A stretch of 64,000 nt of DNA from assembly GCF_033100395.1 (NCBI RefSeq), contig NZ_JAWLVJ010000024.1, forward strand, positions 1-64,000, given 5' to 3'. This stretch comes from Terasakiella sp033100395. GTDB lineage: Bacteria > Pseudomonadota > Alphaproteobacteria > Rhodospirillales > Terasakiellaceae. The position numbers were made by a program, and so were the translations under genes. The notes under the pieces were generated by a model. The model was given only the letters and a program-made list of their open reading frames with translations. It did no database searches and had not been told where the DNA came from. Every line of letters begins with the position of its first letter. The first letter of the stretch is position 1. Below are positions 1 to 8,013 of this stretch, piece by piece.

Positions 1-2
1 CC

Positions 3-116
3 ATTGAGCAAACCGACCAGATGCTGAGCGAGATGAAGAAAACATCTTCAGGCGTCGACTTCGCCATGCTCACCGTGATGGCCAAACAACTGCGCGACAT
101 GATCTCGCAGGGGTAA
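3..116 (+). CDS. C-terminal end of a probable large NAD-glutamate dehydrogenase (partial)
   Basis: An open frame enters from the left edge and stops with TAA at 114-116, giving 37 visible residues that end VMAKQLRDMISQG. The tail resembles the last residues of the glutamate dehydrogenase encoded at 15477-18860: DFAMLTVMAKQLRDMIS here against DLATLSVAAGTFRQMVS there. I therefore infer a second, probably full-length Bac_GDH-family enzyme (glutamate to 2-oxoglutarate, ammonia and NADH) upstream of the window. The match is short, so another helical C-terminus is possible. Confidence 0.45.
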   Translation: MEQTDQMLSEMKKTSSGVDFAMLTVMAKQLRDMISQG

Positions 117-132
117 GGCTTTAAAAGGAAAT

Positions 133-202
133 CTGGGTCCCCGTTTTCACGGGGATGACGGTTTGTTTGGTAAGTGTCATTCCCGTGAAAACGGGAACCC
201 AG
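133..202. repeat. Two inverted copies of a 27-bp palindromic REP-like element
   Basis: Copy one (133-159) starts CTGGGTCCCCGTTTTCACGG. Copy two (176-202, reverse orientation) starts, read on the minus strand, CTGGGTTCCCGTTTTCACGG. The copies differ at two positions, and these lie opposite each other in the stem (CCCCG/CGGGG against TCCCG/CGGGA), so pairing is kept. Each copy folds into a short hairpin and the pair forms a larger cruciform. Copy two overlaps the 3' end of the GIY-YIG reading frame, so it may also act in transcription termination. Related copies lie at 549-575 and 60695-60720. Confidence 0.8.
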
Positions 203-490
203 CTTCTTTACCATCAAACTCACCCACCAGATCAATCCAGTTCGGATTATCTTTTTCAATCAATTCCAGCTTCCATTTGCGCCGCCATTTCTTCATGGCT
301 TTTCCCGCGCGATAGCCTGATCCATGGATGGATATTCTTCCTGATGGACCAACATCTTCACATCATATTCATTGGTAAATCCCGCAACCAATCCGGATTT
401 ATGTTCCCCTAGCCGGCGTTCAATATCTGAGGTCACGCCAATATAAAGCGTGCCATTTCGCCTGCTCGTCAAAATATAAACATAGCCCAT
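177..490 (-). pseudogene. GIY-YIG (URI-type) small nuclease gene, frameshifted
   Basis: The start at 490 gives MGYVYILTSRRNGTLYIGV, the classic VYIL...GTLYIGVT beginning of single-domain GIY-YIG proteins of about 95 residues. This frame stops at 293-295, right after AIAREKP. The usual continuation (KKWRRKWKLELIEKDNPNW) is present in the neighbouring frame from 296 down to a stop at 177-179, so a single-base loss near 297 splits the gene. The GIY, YIG and early Arg/Glu region survive in the first part, and the conserved KDNP-W tail is in the second. The final residues (GFPFSRE) are encoded by the palindromic repeat. It may be a real pseudogene or a sequencing error. Confidence 0.75.
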
Positions 491-548
491 AAAAACATAG
501 CTCCTTCCATCACCTGGAAAGAGCTATGCATGGATTTAACCGTTTTTT

Positions 549-575
549 CTGGGTTCCCGCTTTTGCGAGAATGAC
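549..575 (+). repeat. REP-like palindromic element, third copy
   Basis: It begins CTGGGTTCCCGCTTTTGCGA and ends GAATGAC, the same 27-bp family as 133-159 with a CGC-TTTT-GCG hairpin top. It lies between the stop of the universal stress protein gene (589) and the start of the GIY-YIG gene, so it flanks that gene on the side opposite the 133-202 pair. Confidence 0.75.
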
Positions 576-588
576 GGGTGGTTAAAAA

Positions 589-1017
589 TCAATCCCTCAC
601 CACAAACACGGAACATTTGGCGTGACGCACGACGCGCGCTGCGTTGGGGCCAAGCAGGTAGTCACCGAGTTTGGGGCGGTGAGAGGAAAGGATAATCAGG
701 TCGATGTCGAGATTTTCTGACATGCCCAGAATTTCGTCATAGACCACCCCGTTATCGACCACACGCTGAACGTTGATGTGATCAGGGATATTTTCAGCAA
801 CAAATTCTTTCAGTTGCTTCTTCACCTCTTCAGTGGCCGTTTCCTGAAACCCTTTGGGGAAGAAGGAGCCCACGAGGGAGCTCCCGAAATCCGGAACCAC
901 AGTCATAACATGTAGACGGGTGCCAAAGGTTTCGCAGATTTGAATGGCCGAAGGCAGCGCCTTTTTCCATGAACTGGGTTCCGCCAGATCAATGGGCAGG
1001 AGGATTTCCTTATACAT
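589..1017 (-). CDS. Universal stress protein (UspA family)
   Basis: The product is a 142-residue single Usp domain. It opens with YKEILLPIDLAEPSSW (strand 1 and the conserved Asp) and ends GPNAARVVRHAKCSVFVV, which corresponds to the ATP-binding G-X9-G(S/T) region with Cys-Ser replacing Gly-Ser. The start codon overlaps the end of the TRAP permease gene by eight bases, so the two are translationally coupled. By analogy with TeaD of the ectoine transporter TeaABC, it may bind nucleotide and modulate transport. A second Usp gene follows the other TRAP operon at 12077. Confidence 0.85.
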   Translation of the reverse strand: MYKEILLPIDLAEPSSWKKALPSAIQICETFGTRLHVMTVVPDFGSSLVGSFFPKGFQETATEEVKKQLKEFVAENIPDHINVQRVVDNGVVYDEILGMSENLDIDLIILSSHRPKLGDYLLGPNAARVVRHAKCSVFVVRD

Positions 1018-3622
1018 GTTTCAGTTCCTTATTTTGCTGAACAAGAAGATTTTGTGATGAACGACGGCGACGTTGCAGCAGATAAATCACAGCCAACAAG
1101 ACAAAGGCCGGGATATAGAACAACTGCTTGGCCGGGCGGTCCGTTTTCACCCGGATACTTTCAATGGTGAAATCAGACGCGACACCAAGTTTATCTGCCG
1201 CACTGTCAAAGCGCACTGCATCCACCCAGATTTTGCCATCGCGTTTGATGACCGAAATCCCGGCGTTATCCAGACGTTCTGCCGCAGAAGCTTTCGGCCC
1301 CATAGGCAGGAAGACGGCCTTGTTGACGTCATCACCTTCAAGACTGATGCCTTCAACAATGATGGTAAGGTCGCCATTTTCTTCAATTTGTTCCACATGC
1401 TGGATCAGTTCGTTTGCGGGTTTATTTTCCAGCGGTGGGATGATCATATCCAGCCAGAAAGCAGGTCTGAACAAGGTAAAGGCGATCAGAAGCAATGCCA
1501 AAGTTTCCCACAGGCGGTTTTTCACCAGGAAGAAGCCTTGCGTCGCTGCCGCAAAGACCAGCATGGCTGCAATTGCGACTACGATCACCTGGATCAGATG
1601 AAGCGGTCCGGTAATGCCGATCATCAACAGTTCGGTGTTGAAGATAAACATAAAGGGCAGGATGGCTGTACGGATATCATACATGAACCCTTGCAGACCT
1701 GTGCGGATAGGATCACCTTGGGATATAGCAGCTGCCGCAAAGGCAGCCAGACCCACAGGCGGGGTATCATCGGCCAGAATACCGAAATAAAAGACGAACA
1801 GATGCACAGCGATGAGTGGCACCAGAAGGCCACTTGTGGTCCCCAGTTCCACAATCACAGGCGCCATCAATGATGACACAACGATATAGTTGGCTGTCGT
1901 CGGCAGCCCCATACCGAGCAAGAGGCTGATCACAGCCGTAAAGATCAGCATCAGCATGACTGAGCCACCTGAAATTAGTTCGATAAATTCTGTCATCACC
2001 AGACCGATCCCGGTCAGGGTGACCGTACCAACCACGATCCCGGCTGCAGCAGTTGCAACGCCAATGCCGATCATATTGCGTGCACCGGAGACCAGACCGT
2101 TAAACAGGTCCGTTGCCCCCTGAGACAAGGCTTCTTTTGTATCCTGGTTCTGGCGGAAAAAAGCGAGGAGCGGACGTTGGGTCACAACTACAAACATCAT
2201 GAACAGGGTCGCCCAGAACGCAGAAAGACCGGGGGATAGCCGTTCAACTGTCAGACACCAGACCAGCACAACAACGGGCAACAGGAAGTAGAGACCTGAC
2301 TTGACCGTTGAGCCAACGGGGGGCAGTTCGTCGATTTGATGTGATGTATCCAGTTCCGGGAACAGGGTTGCATATTTCACCAGCGCGATATAGGCCAGCA
2401 CGAGGGCTGCAGCAACAACCCATCCGGTTGCAGCACCTGCATAAACTTTGACCCAGCCTAGCGTAGGCGGCAAAATCCAGACAAGGAAACCGAGGACGAG
2501 GAAGACACTTAAGGCTCCGATCAGGCTGCCCTTGATCCCCATCTTGTGCTTGCGTGGAAGGCCCTCAAGTCCTGCTTTCATGGCTTCCAGGTGCACAATG
2601 TAGACCAGTGCGATATAGGAAATCACGGCGGGCAGGAAGGCATGTTTGATCACTTCGATAAACGGCACGCCGGTATATTCCACGATCAAAAAGGCCGCAG
2701 CCCCCATGATCGGCGGGGTGAGCTGTCCGTTGGTGGAAGAGGCCACTTCAACCGCACCCGCTTTTTCAGACGAAAAACCGACCTTTTTCATCAAAGGAAT
2801 GGTGAAAGTCCCGGTGGTCACCACATTTGCGATGCTTGATCCGGATATCATTCCGGTCATGGCAGAAGACACAACGGCTGCCTTGGCTGGCCCGCCTCTG
2901 AAATGGCCCATGAGGGCGAAAGAGACACGAATAAAATAGTTCCCGGCCCCTGCCTGTTCCAGCAAAGCCCCGAATAAAACAAACAGGAACACCATGGAGG
3001 TTGAAACCCCAAGGGCAACCCCAAAGACGCCTTCTGTTGTCAGCCAGTAATGGGACATGCCTTTGTTCAATGAGGCGCCACGATGTGCGATCACCTCCGG
3101 CATAATGGGACCGGCAAAGGTATAAAGCAAAAAGATACAGGCAACGATCATCAAAGGTGGGCCAAGCGCACGGCGTGTGGCTTCCAGCAACAGGATCATG
3201 CCTGTGACACCTACAGTAACATCCATTGTGGTCGGAATGCCCGGGCGGTTTGCCAGATCATCATAAAAAAGGAAAAGATAAGCCGCACAAAAGGCTGCGA
3301 CACCCGCGATCATCCAATCCTGCAAAGGGATATAGCTTTTGGGAGATCTCTTGGTGGTGGGAAAAGCCGTAAAAGCCAGAAAGACTGCAAAAGCCAGGTG
3401 AATGGCGCGTGCTTCGGTATCATTGATCACGCCAAAGCCCAGCATAAACGGCAGGGGTGATGCGTACCAGATTTGAAAGACCGACCAGATAAAGGCCGTA
3501 AAAATTAAGACCTGTGCGGCAAGCCCGCTTGGCCTGCGTCCGCCCACATCGACGTCAGCCACCAGCTCTTCCGCTGATAACCTTGCCTCCTGTTCAGTGG
3601 CAGATGATGTTTTTTTGAACAT
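1010..3622 (-). CDS. TRAP transporter fused permease (DctQ-DctM fusion, TAXI type)
   Basis: The 870-residue, strongly hydrophobic protein has an N-terminal 4-TM small-subunit part and a DctM-like large part (STNGQLTPPIMGAAAF; GMGLPTTANYIV; DDTPPVGLAAFAAA are typical). It would couple uptake of an organic acid or amino acid to Na+ entry. I chose the ATG at 3620-3622 because GGAG precedes it; the open frame runs 41 residues further upstream to 3745, but that part is basic and unlike the family. TAXI systems need a TAXI-family binding protein, usually encoded next to the permease. None is visible here, so the partner lies elsewhere or is lost. A C-terminal soluble domain of about 120 residues precedes a last TM segment and the basic tail. 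Confidence 0.9.
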   Translation of the reverse strand: MFKKTSSATEQEARLSAEELVADVDVGGRRPSGLAAQVLIFTAFIWSVFQIWYASPLPFMLGFGVINDTEARAIHLAFAVFLAFTAFPTTKRSPKSYIPLQDWMIAGVAAFCAAYLFLFYDDLANRPGIPTTMDVTVGVTGMILLLEATRRALGPPLMIVACIFLLYTFAGPIMPEVIAHRGASLNKGMSHYWLTTEGVFGVALGVSTSMVFLFVLFGALLEQAGAGNYFIRVSFALMGHFRGGPAKAAVVSSAMTGMISGSSIANVVTTGTFTIPLMKKVGFSSEKAGAVEVASSTNGQLTPPIMGAAAFLIVEYTGVPFIEVIKHAFLPAVISYIALVYIVHLEAMKAGLEGLPRKHKMGIKGSLIGALSVFLVLGFLVWILPPTLGWVKVYAGAATGWVVAAALVLAYIALVKYATLFPELDTSHQIDELPPVGSTVKSGLYFLLPVVVLVWCLTVERLSPGLSAFWATLFMMFVVVTQRPLLAFFRQNQDTKEALSQGATDLFNGLVSGARNMIGIGVATAAAGIVVGTVTLTGIGLVMTEFIELISGGSVMLMLIFTAVISLLLGMGLPTTANYIVVSSLMAPVIVELGTTSGLLVPLIAVHLFVFYFGILADDTPPVGLAAFAAAAISQGDPIRTGLQGFMYDIRTAILPFMFIFNTELLMIGITGPLHLIQVIVVAIAAMLVFAAATQGFFLVKNRLWETLALLLIAFTLFRPAFWLDMIIPPLENKPANELIQHVEQIEENGDLTIIVEGISLEGDDVNKAVFLPMGPKASAAERLDNAGISVIKRDGKIWVDAVRFDSAADKLGVASDFTIESIRVKTDRPAKQLFYIPAFVLLAVIYLLQRRRRSSQNLLVQQNKELKHV

Positions 3623-3857
3623 GTTCTGTCTCCATGCCAGTCGTTTGTATAAGACTGTATTCGCCTGTGCGCATGAAAAATGCACAGACCTCCTGACACA
3701 GGGATATCGTAATGAGGTAGATAACTTTTTCTTAAATGTGAACACAATGTCGCGGAAATAGAGGGATTTTAAACAAGCGATCTATTGTTCAAATCCCGCA
3801 ATATTTCATTCACAAGGACCCGTTACTTCTTTGGTCGATTTGCAAAAGGAGTATTTG

Positions 3858-4262
3858 ATGAAACATCCCGATATCAACAAACTGAATGACCAGCTTATCC
3901 AGCTTTCCGTTCAGGCAATTGGCAAAATCGAATATCAAAGCGCAGGTGCCAAAGCAAATATACCCCTGCAACAGGTCAAAAAGTCCGTTGCAGCCATGGG
4001 CGCGCTTTCCTCCCTTCTGGCGCTGTGTGGTTTATACATTCATCACTATCTGCCTTATCATCGCAAATTCTCGCTGGCTGAGCTTTATGGCGCGACCGAT
4101 TATCGCGAGAAAGAAAAACGCCTTTTAGAAGTGCTGGCCGATGTCTCAAGTATCAATGAACCACTGTTTATCCAGGCCACGCTTTTTGCCAAAAACATCC
4201 TGATGCTCTGTGAAATTGAACAATCGAAAATAAAAACTTCAACTGCAAATTCAACGCATTAA
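3858..4262 (+). CDS. Hypothetical protein with one membrane segment
   Basis: I do not recognise this 134-residue product. The ATG at 3858 is chosen because AGGAG sits seven bases upstream; an upstream TTG at 3831 is in frame but lacks a ribosome binding site. Residues about 46-66 (SSLLALCGLYIHHYL) are hydrophobic and may form one membrane helix or a buried helix. The rest is polar and helical, with KEKRLLEVLADVSS near the middle. It is transcribed away from the TRAP permease gene and lies 141 bases before the c-di-GMP gene. No function can be assigned. Confidence 0.55.
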   Translation: MKHPDINKLNDQLIQLSVQAIGKIEYQSAGAKANIPLQQVKKSVAAMGALSSLLALCGLYIHHYLPYHRKFSLAELYGATDYREKEKRLLEVLADVSSINEPLFIQATLFAKNILMLCEIEQSKIKTSTANSTH

Positions 4263-4403
4263 CCCTTAATTGAGTAACTTAAGATATTCTGTACACATAT
4301 CGGGATATGTTGTTCGTGATCATTGCTTAGTCTTTCACTATGACGCCTCCATCATAACAAAAATAAGGGGCGCGAACAGAGAGACACTATCAGAGTAAAT
4401 GAC

Positions 4404-7400
4404 ATGATCTTCCGACTTGCGACACTTTTGCTTTTTCTTTTTCTTGGGACATTGATCCTTGTTTCCTCCTTCATTATCTGGACATCGTACCAGAACTCTC
4501 AGGAGACATTGGAGATTGAACAGTTAAAACAGGTGGGCAGAATCCATGACCTTTCTGAACAGTTTCTGGATTACAAGCTGCAAAATGAAGTATTAATTCT
4601 TGCAGATCTTTCCACCCAGCAGAGCCAGGACATTGCTTTCAACCTGTTCGACAAAGGGCTGGATCAATATCTCTGGAACTTCGCGGTCCGATTTGAACAA
4701 ACCCCATCAGGTGAAACCACAAATGTCGAATATTTTGGGGAGATAAACCGCAATACTCTGCCTATTCGGGATCTGAAAAACCAATGGCAAATTCTGCCCT
4801 CTTCGCAAGGCTGGGTGCTGGTCTTTCAGAAAAAATTGCCGTTCAAGGGACTGAGCCGCAATGATCGCTTCATTCAGGGGGGCATCTATCTGGAAAATAA
4901 TTCCAAACTGATCAACAGCATCATCGAAGCCAGTGGTGCCCATGCTCATGCGATTTACTATAAGGGTCAGGTTTTATCGGCAACCAAGCTTCTGGAGCCG
5001 GGTGTTGAAAAGCTGTTTGAAGAAGTCGTTCGCGATTTCAATCCCATCTTTTCAAACAGCAAAAGCGACTTTGTAGGTGACGTTCTACCCTTGCGAATCA
5101 ATGATAAAATCAAAAGCAAAGGGCTTTATTTGATCACTGTGACCGTGGCTGAAGGCAGTGTCGCCTGGCGCAAAAACTTTCAGACAACCACCATCTGGAA
5201 TTTGCAGTTCCTTGGCATAGTTTCAGCCTTGATCATCACGTTGGTGGTGCGCTTTATCCAGCATAAACATTTGAAACATCTGGTCAGTTTTTCATCCCGT
5301 GTTAATCAGGGGGATTATGAAACCAAATTTAAAAAAGGCATCATCAAGGAATTTAATGAAGTAGGAGAACTGATTGAAGAGATCGTTTCTCATGTGTCCA
5401 GCCAGACTAAATATCTGCAAAGCGTGGTGAAATCCACAACGTCGCCCATTATCGCGTTTGATCAAAAAGGTCAGATCACCATCTGCAATGATGCGGCCCG
5501 TAAATTCATGAAAAATGATTGCGACCATCCAGAACAGAAATCATTGAAATCCTGTTTTACCTGGGCGGATTATCCGGATTTCTTTGCTGCTGCCAATGCT
5601 TCGCTTCGTGGGATCAAGACCCCGTACCTTGAACTGGAAATGCCCATTCAGGATGAAAAACGTCAGGTTATCTGGAACATTATGCCTGTAGATTACGAAA
5701 AAAATGGCGTGGCCAGCGGGATCGCCATGGGCCAGGATGTGACGGACCGTCTGGAAACGGAAAAGCGCCTGTCGTTATCAGCCAAAGTGTTCGACAACAC
5801 ACAGGAAGCCATTTTGGTCACCGACACTAAAGGTAACATCGTAGAGGTCAATCGCGCCTTCACTCAGATCACCGGATATTCCCGCGATGATGTGATCGGG
5901 GCCAATCCCCGCATCATGAAATCCAACCGTCATGATGAGCAGTTTTACAAAGACATGTGGGAAAGCCTGCTGACCAACGGCTATTGGCGCGGGGAGATTT
6001 GGGACTGCAAAAAAGATGGGGAGATCTATCCCAAATGGCTGTCCATCAATGAAGTGCTGGATAAAAAAGGCAACCGCACCAATTTTGTTTCGGTCTTCAC
6101 CGATATTTCACGACGTAAAGAAGATCAGGAACGTCTTGAAAAGCTCGCCCATTTTGATCCACTGACTGATCTGCCCAACAAAGTGCTGTTCTATGATCGT
6201 TTTGAAAATGCGCTTGCACGTGCCAAACGCAAATCAGAAGAACTGGCCGTGCTGTTTATTGATCTGGATAAATTCAAACAGGTCAATGACTCCATGGGGC
6301 ATTTCATTGGTGATAAACTGCTGCAGGAAGTTGCTCAGCGCATCTGCACTTGTGTGCGCGAAACAGATACGGTATCACGCCTGAGCGGGGATGAATTCGC
6401 CTGTTTCATTACTGATTTTCAAAGTGAGAATTCTATTGAGACTGTGGCCTCGCGCATTGTGCAGTTACTGTCCACACCATTCTATATTGACAGCCACACC
6501 ATCTATGTGTCTGCCAGTGTGGGCATCGCTGTTTATCCGATTGATGGGGAAAATCCATCTGATCTTTTGCGCCATTCCGACATTGCCATGTATCGTGCTA
6601 AAAGTCTGGGGCGTAATAATTTCCAATTCTTCACGCAAGAAATGAATGAACAGGTCCAGCTGCAATTGGAAATGGTGAACGATCTGCACCACGCCCTGAC
6701 CGAAGATCAGATCATTCCGCATTATCAGCTGAAATATGATATGCGAAACGAGCAGCCTATCGGGGTAGAGGCCCTGGCACGCTGGAAAAGACCCGAGCAA
6801 GCCATGATCCCGCCGTCCAAATTTATCCCGGTGGCTGAAGAACATGGGTTGATCGTCTCATTGGGTGAATCCATCTTCCGCCAGATCTGCGCGCAGACAA
6901 AAGACTGGAATGATCTGGGGCTAAACGTTCAGAATATTGCCTTCAACCTGTCGGCCCAACAGTTCCGAGACAAAAAACTGACTGATTTTATTTCAGAGAC
7001 CCTGTCCGCCCATAACTTGTCCGGTGAACAATTTGAAATCGAAGTTACGGAAAATATGATGATGGAAAATGTCGAAGAGGCCATTACCATTTTGAATAAC
7101 TTCAAGAATATGGGTTTTAAAATCTCGATTGATGATTTTGGGACAGGCTATTCCTCACTGAGCTATCTGAAAAAACTGCCTGTCGATACCTTGAAGATCG
7201 ATCGGTCCTTCATCCGTGACATTACTAATGATTCAGATGATTCCACCATTGTCTCCACCATCATTTCCATGGCGCAAAAGATGAAAATCTCGGTTGTGGC
7301 CGAAGGAGTAGAAACGACGGATCAGCTAAAATATCTGCAGAACCTGGGATGCGAAACTGCGCAAGGGTTCCTGTTTGGCAAACCGGAATGCGGAACGACG

Positions 7401-7451
7401 GTTCAGAACAGTTTTTTGATGAACCAATCGAAAAAAATAATGCATGGGTAG
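4404..7451 (+). CDS. Membrane PAS-PAS-GGDEF-EAL cyclic-di-GMP protein
   Basis: This is a 1015-residue protein. A TM helix (about 5-28) is followed by a periplasmic sensor of roughly 230 residues, a second TM (about 264-285), a HAMP-like linker, a PAS domain (about 345-460), a second well-conserved PAS (about 464-572), GGDEF (about 580-740) and EAL (about 760-1005). The active-site loop is SGDEF at about 661, with Ser for the first Gly; the inhibitory site RETD lies five residues before it and is intact. The EAL domain keeps GVEALARW and IDDFGTGYSSLSYLK, so phosphodiesterase activity is likely. It would tune c-di-GMP in response to a periplasmic or membrane cue. It stands alone with a weak ribosome binding site. 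Confidence 0.9.
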   Translation: MIFRLATLLLFLFLGTLILVSSFIIWTSYQNSQETLEIEQLKQVGRIHDLSEQFLDYKLQNEVLILADLSTQQSQDIAFNLFDKGLDQYLWNFAVRFEQTPSGETTNVEYFGEINRNTLPIRDLKNQWQILPSSQGWVLVFQKKLPFKGLSRNDRFIQGGIYLENNSKLINSIIEASGAHAHAIYYKGQVLSATKLLEPGVEKLFEEVVRDFNPIFSNSKSDFVGDVLPLRINDKIKSKGLYLITVTVAEGSVAWRKNFQTTTIWNLQFLGIVSALIITLVVRFIQHKHLKHLVSFSSRVNQGDYETKFKKGIIKEFNEVGELIEEIVSHVSSQTKYLQSVVKSTTSPIIAFDQKGQITICNDAARKFMKNDCDHPEQKSLKSCFTWADYPDFFAAANASLRGIKTPYLELEMPIQDEKRQVIWNIMPVDYEKNGVASGIAMGQDVTDRLETEKRLSLSAKVFDNTQEAILVTDTKGNIVEVNRAFTQITGYSRDDVIGANPRIMKSNRHDEQFYKDMWESLLTNGYWRGEIWDCKKDGEIYPKWLSINEVLDKKGNRTNFVSVFTDISRRKEDQERLEKLAHFDPLTDLPNKVLFYDRFENALARAKRKSEELAVLFIDLDKFKQVNDSMGHFIGDKLLQEVAQRICTCVRETDTVSRLSGDEFACFITDFQSENSIETVASRIVQLLSTPFYIDSHTIYVSASVGIAVYPIDGENPSDLLRHSDIAMYRAKSLGRNNFQFFTQEMNEQVQLQLEMVNDLHHALTEDQIIPHYQLKYDMRNEQPIGVEALARWKRPEQAMIPPSKFIPVAEEHGLIVSLGESIFRQICAQTKDWNDLGLNVQNIAFNLSAQQFRDKKLTDFISETLSAHNLSGEQFEIEVTENMMMENVEEAITILNNFKNMGFKISIDDFGTGYSSLSYLKKLPVDTLKIDRSFIRDITNDSDDSTIVSTIISMAQKMKISVVAEGVETTDQLKYLQNLGCETAQGFLFGKPECGTTVQNSFLMNQSKKIMHG

Positions 7452-7460
7452 TCGTGTTGT

Positions 7461-7940
7461 TTATCGGTATTTTGCTGCTGTGATAAATTCGGAGAAACTT
7501 TCACACCAGATGACAACTGTTGTGTAATCCTCCAGATTGACGTCTTCAGGCAAATCAAGAATGAAGCCTTCAAAGGTCTTGATGTCCCCGATAACTTTGG
7601 CATCTCCTTTTATGGGCAGAAATTCTTCTTCATGTTCGACAAATTCTTTGACCAGATAAAGCTTGTAGTCCGGTCCTGGTGCAAGGCTTCCTTTATGAAG
7701 GATTTTGTCAGAGGTGAAACTGATGGTACCATCGCCCCAATGAAGAAAATCACTGCCTCTGAGGTCGCGGCTGAAGTGGGCGCTGAACTTGGCATCTGTG
7801 GACATTTGTTCAAGTTTGGTCACATCTGGTGAATTGGGCGCTGTTAAAATCGGCAGCATATAGATCCCCAAGGCAAAGCCAAAGAATAAGACCGCTGCAT
7901 GTGAAATGCCGAAGAATAAGATTTTACGCATGTCTGACAT
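7461..7940 (-). CDS. DM13-domain protein with N-terminal membrane anchor
   Basis: The protein has 159 residues. Residues about 6-32 form a signal-anchor or uncleaved helix (ILFFGISHAAVLFFGFALGI), followed by an extracytoplasmic domain of about 110 residues. HFSRDLRGSDFLHWGDGTIS, GPDYKLYLVKEFVEHEE and TTVVIWCESFSEFITAA match the DM13 pattern, including the late V-I-W-C-x-x-F motif with its Cys. DM13 domains are proposed to take part in extracytoplasmic redox or electron transfer, but their function is poorly known. The gene is convergent with the GGDEF-EAL gene and has no obvious operon partner. Confidence 0.65.
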   Translation of the reverse strand: MSDMRKILFFGISHAAVLFFGFALGIYMLPILTAPNSPDVTKLEQMSTDAKFSAHFSRDLRGSDFLHWGDGTISFTSDKILHKGSLAPGPDYKLYLVKEFVEHEEEFLPIKGDAKVIGDIKTFEGFILDLPEDVNLEDYTTVVIWCESFSEFITAAKYR

Positions 7941-8013
7941 AGCCCTTCGTTTTTAATGTCTGGTTCTTTTATAGAATCATCTTTTCATCGCGTGAAAGTC
8001 ACATTCTTGTGAA

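Noticed and set aside
155..412. 85-codon plus-strand open frame over the GIY-YIG gene
   Set aside because: It runs antisense to clear GIY-YIG sequence and begins in a repeat.
1073..1873. 266-codon open frame on the strand opposite the TRAP permease
   Set aside because: Its composition (Gln/His/Arg-rich, no family motifs) is that of an antisense shadow of a strongly hydrophobic gene.
3620..3745. 41-residue N-terminal extension of the TRAP permease
   Set aside because: The extension is unlike the family, and ATG 3622 has GGAG at the right distance.
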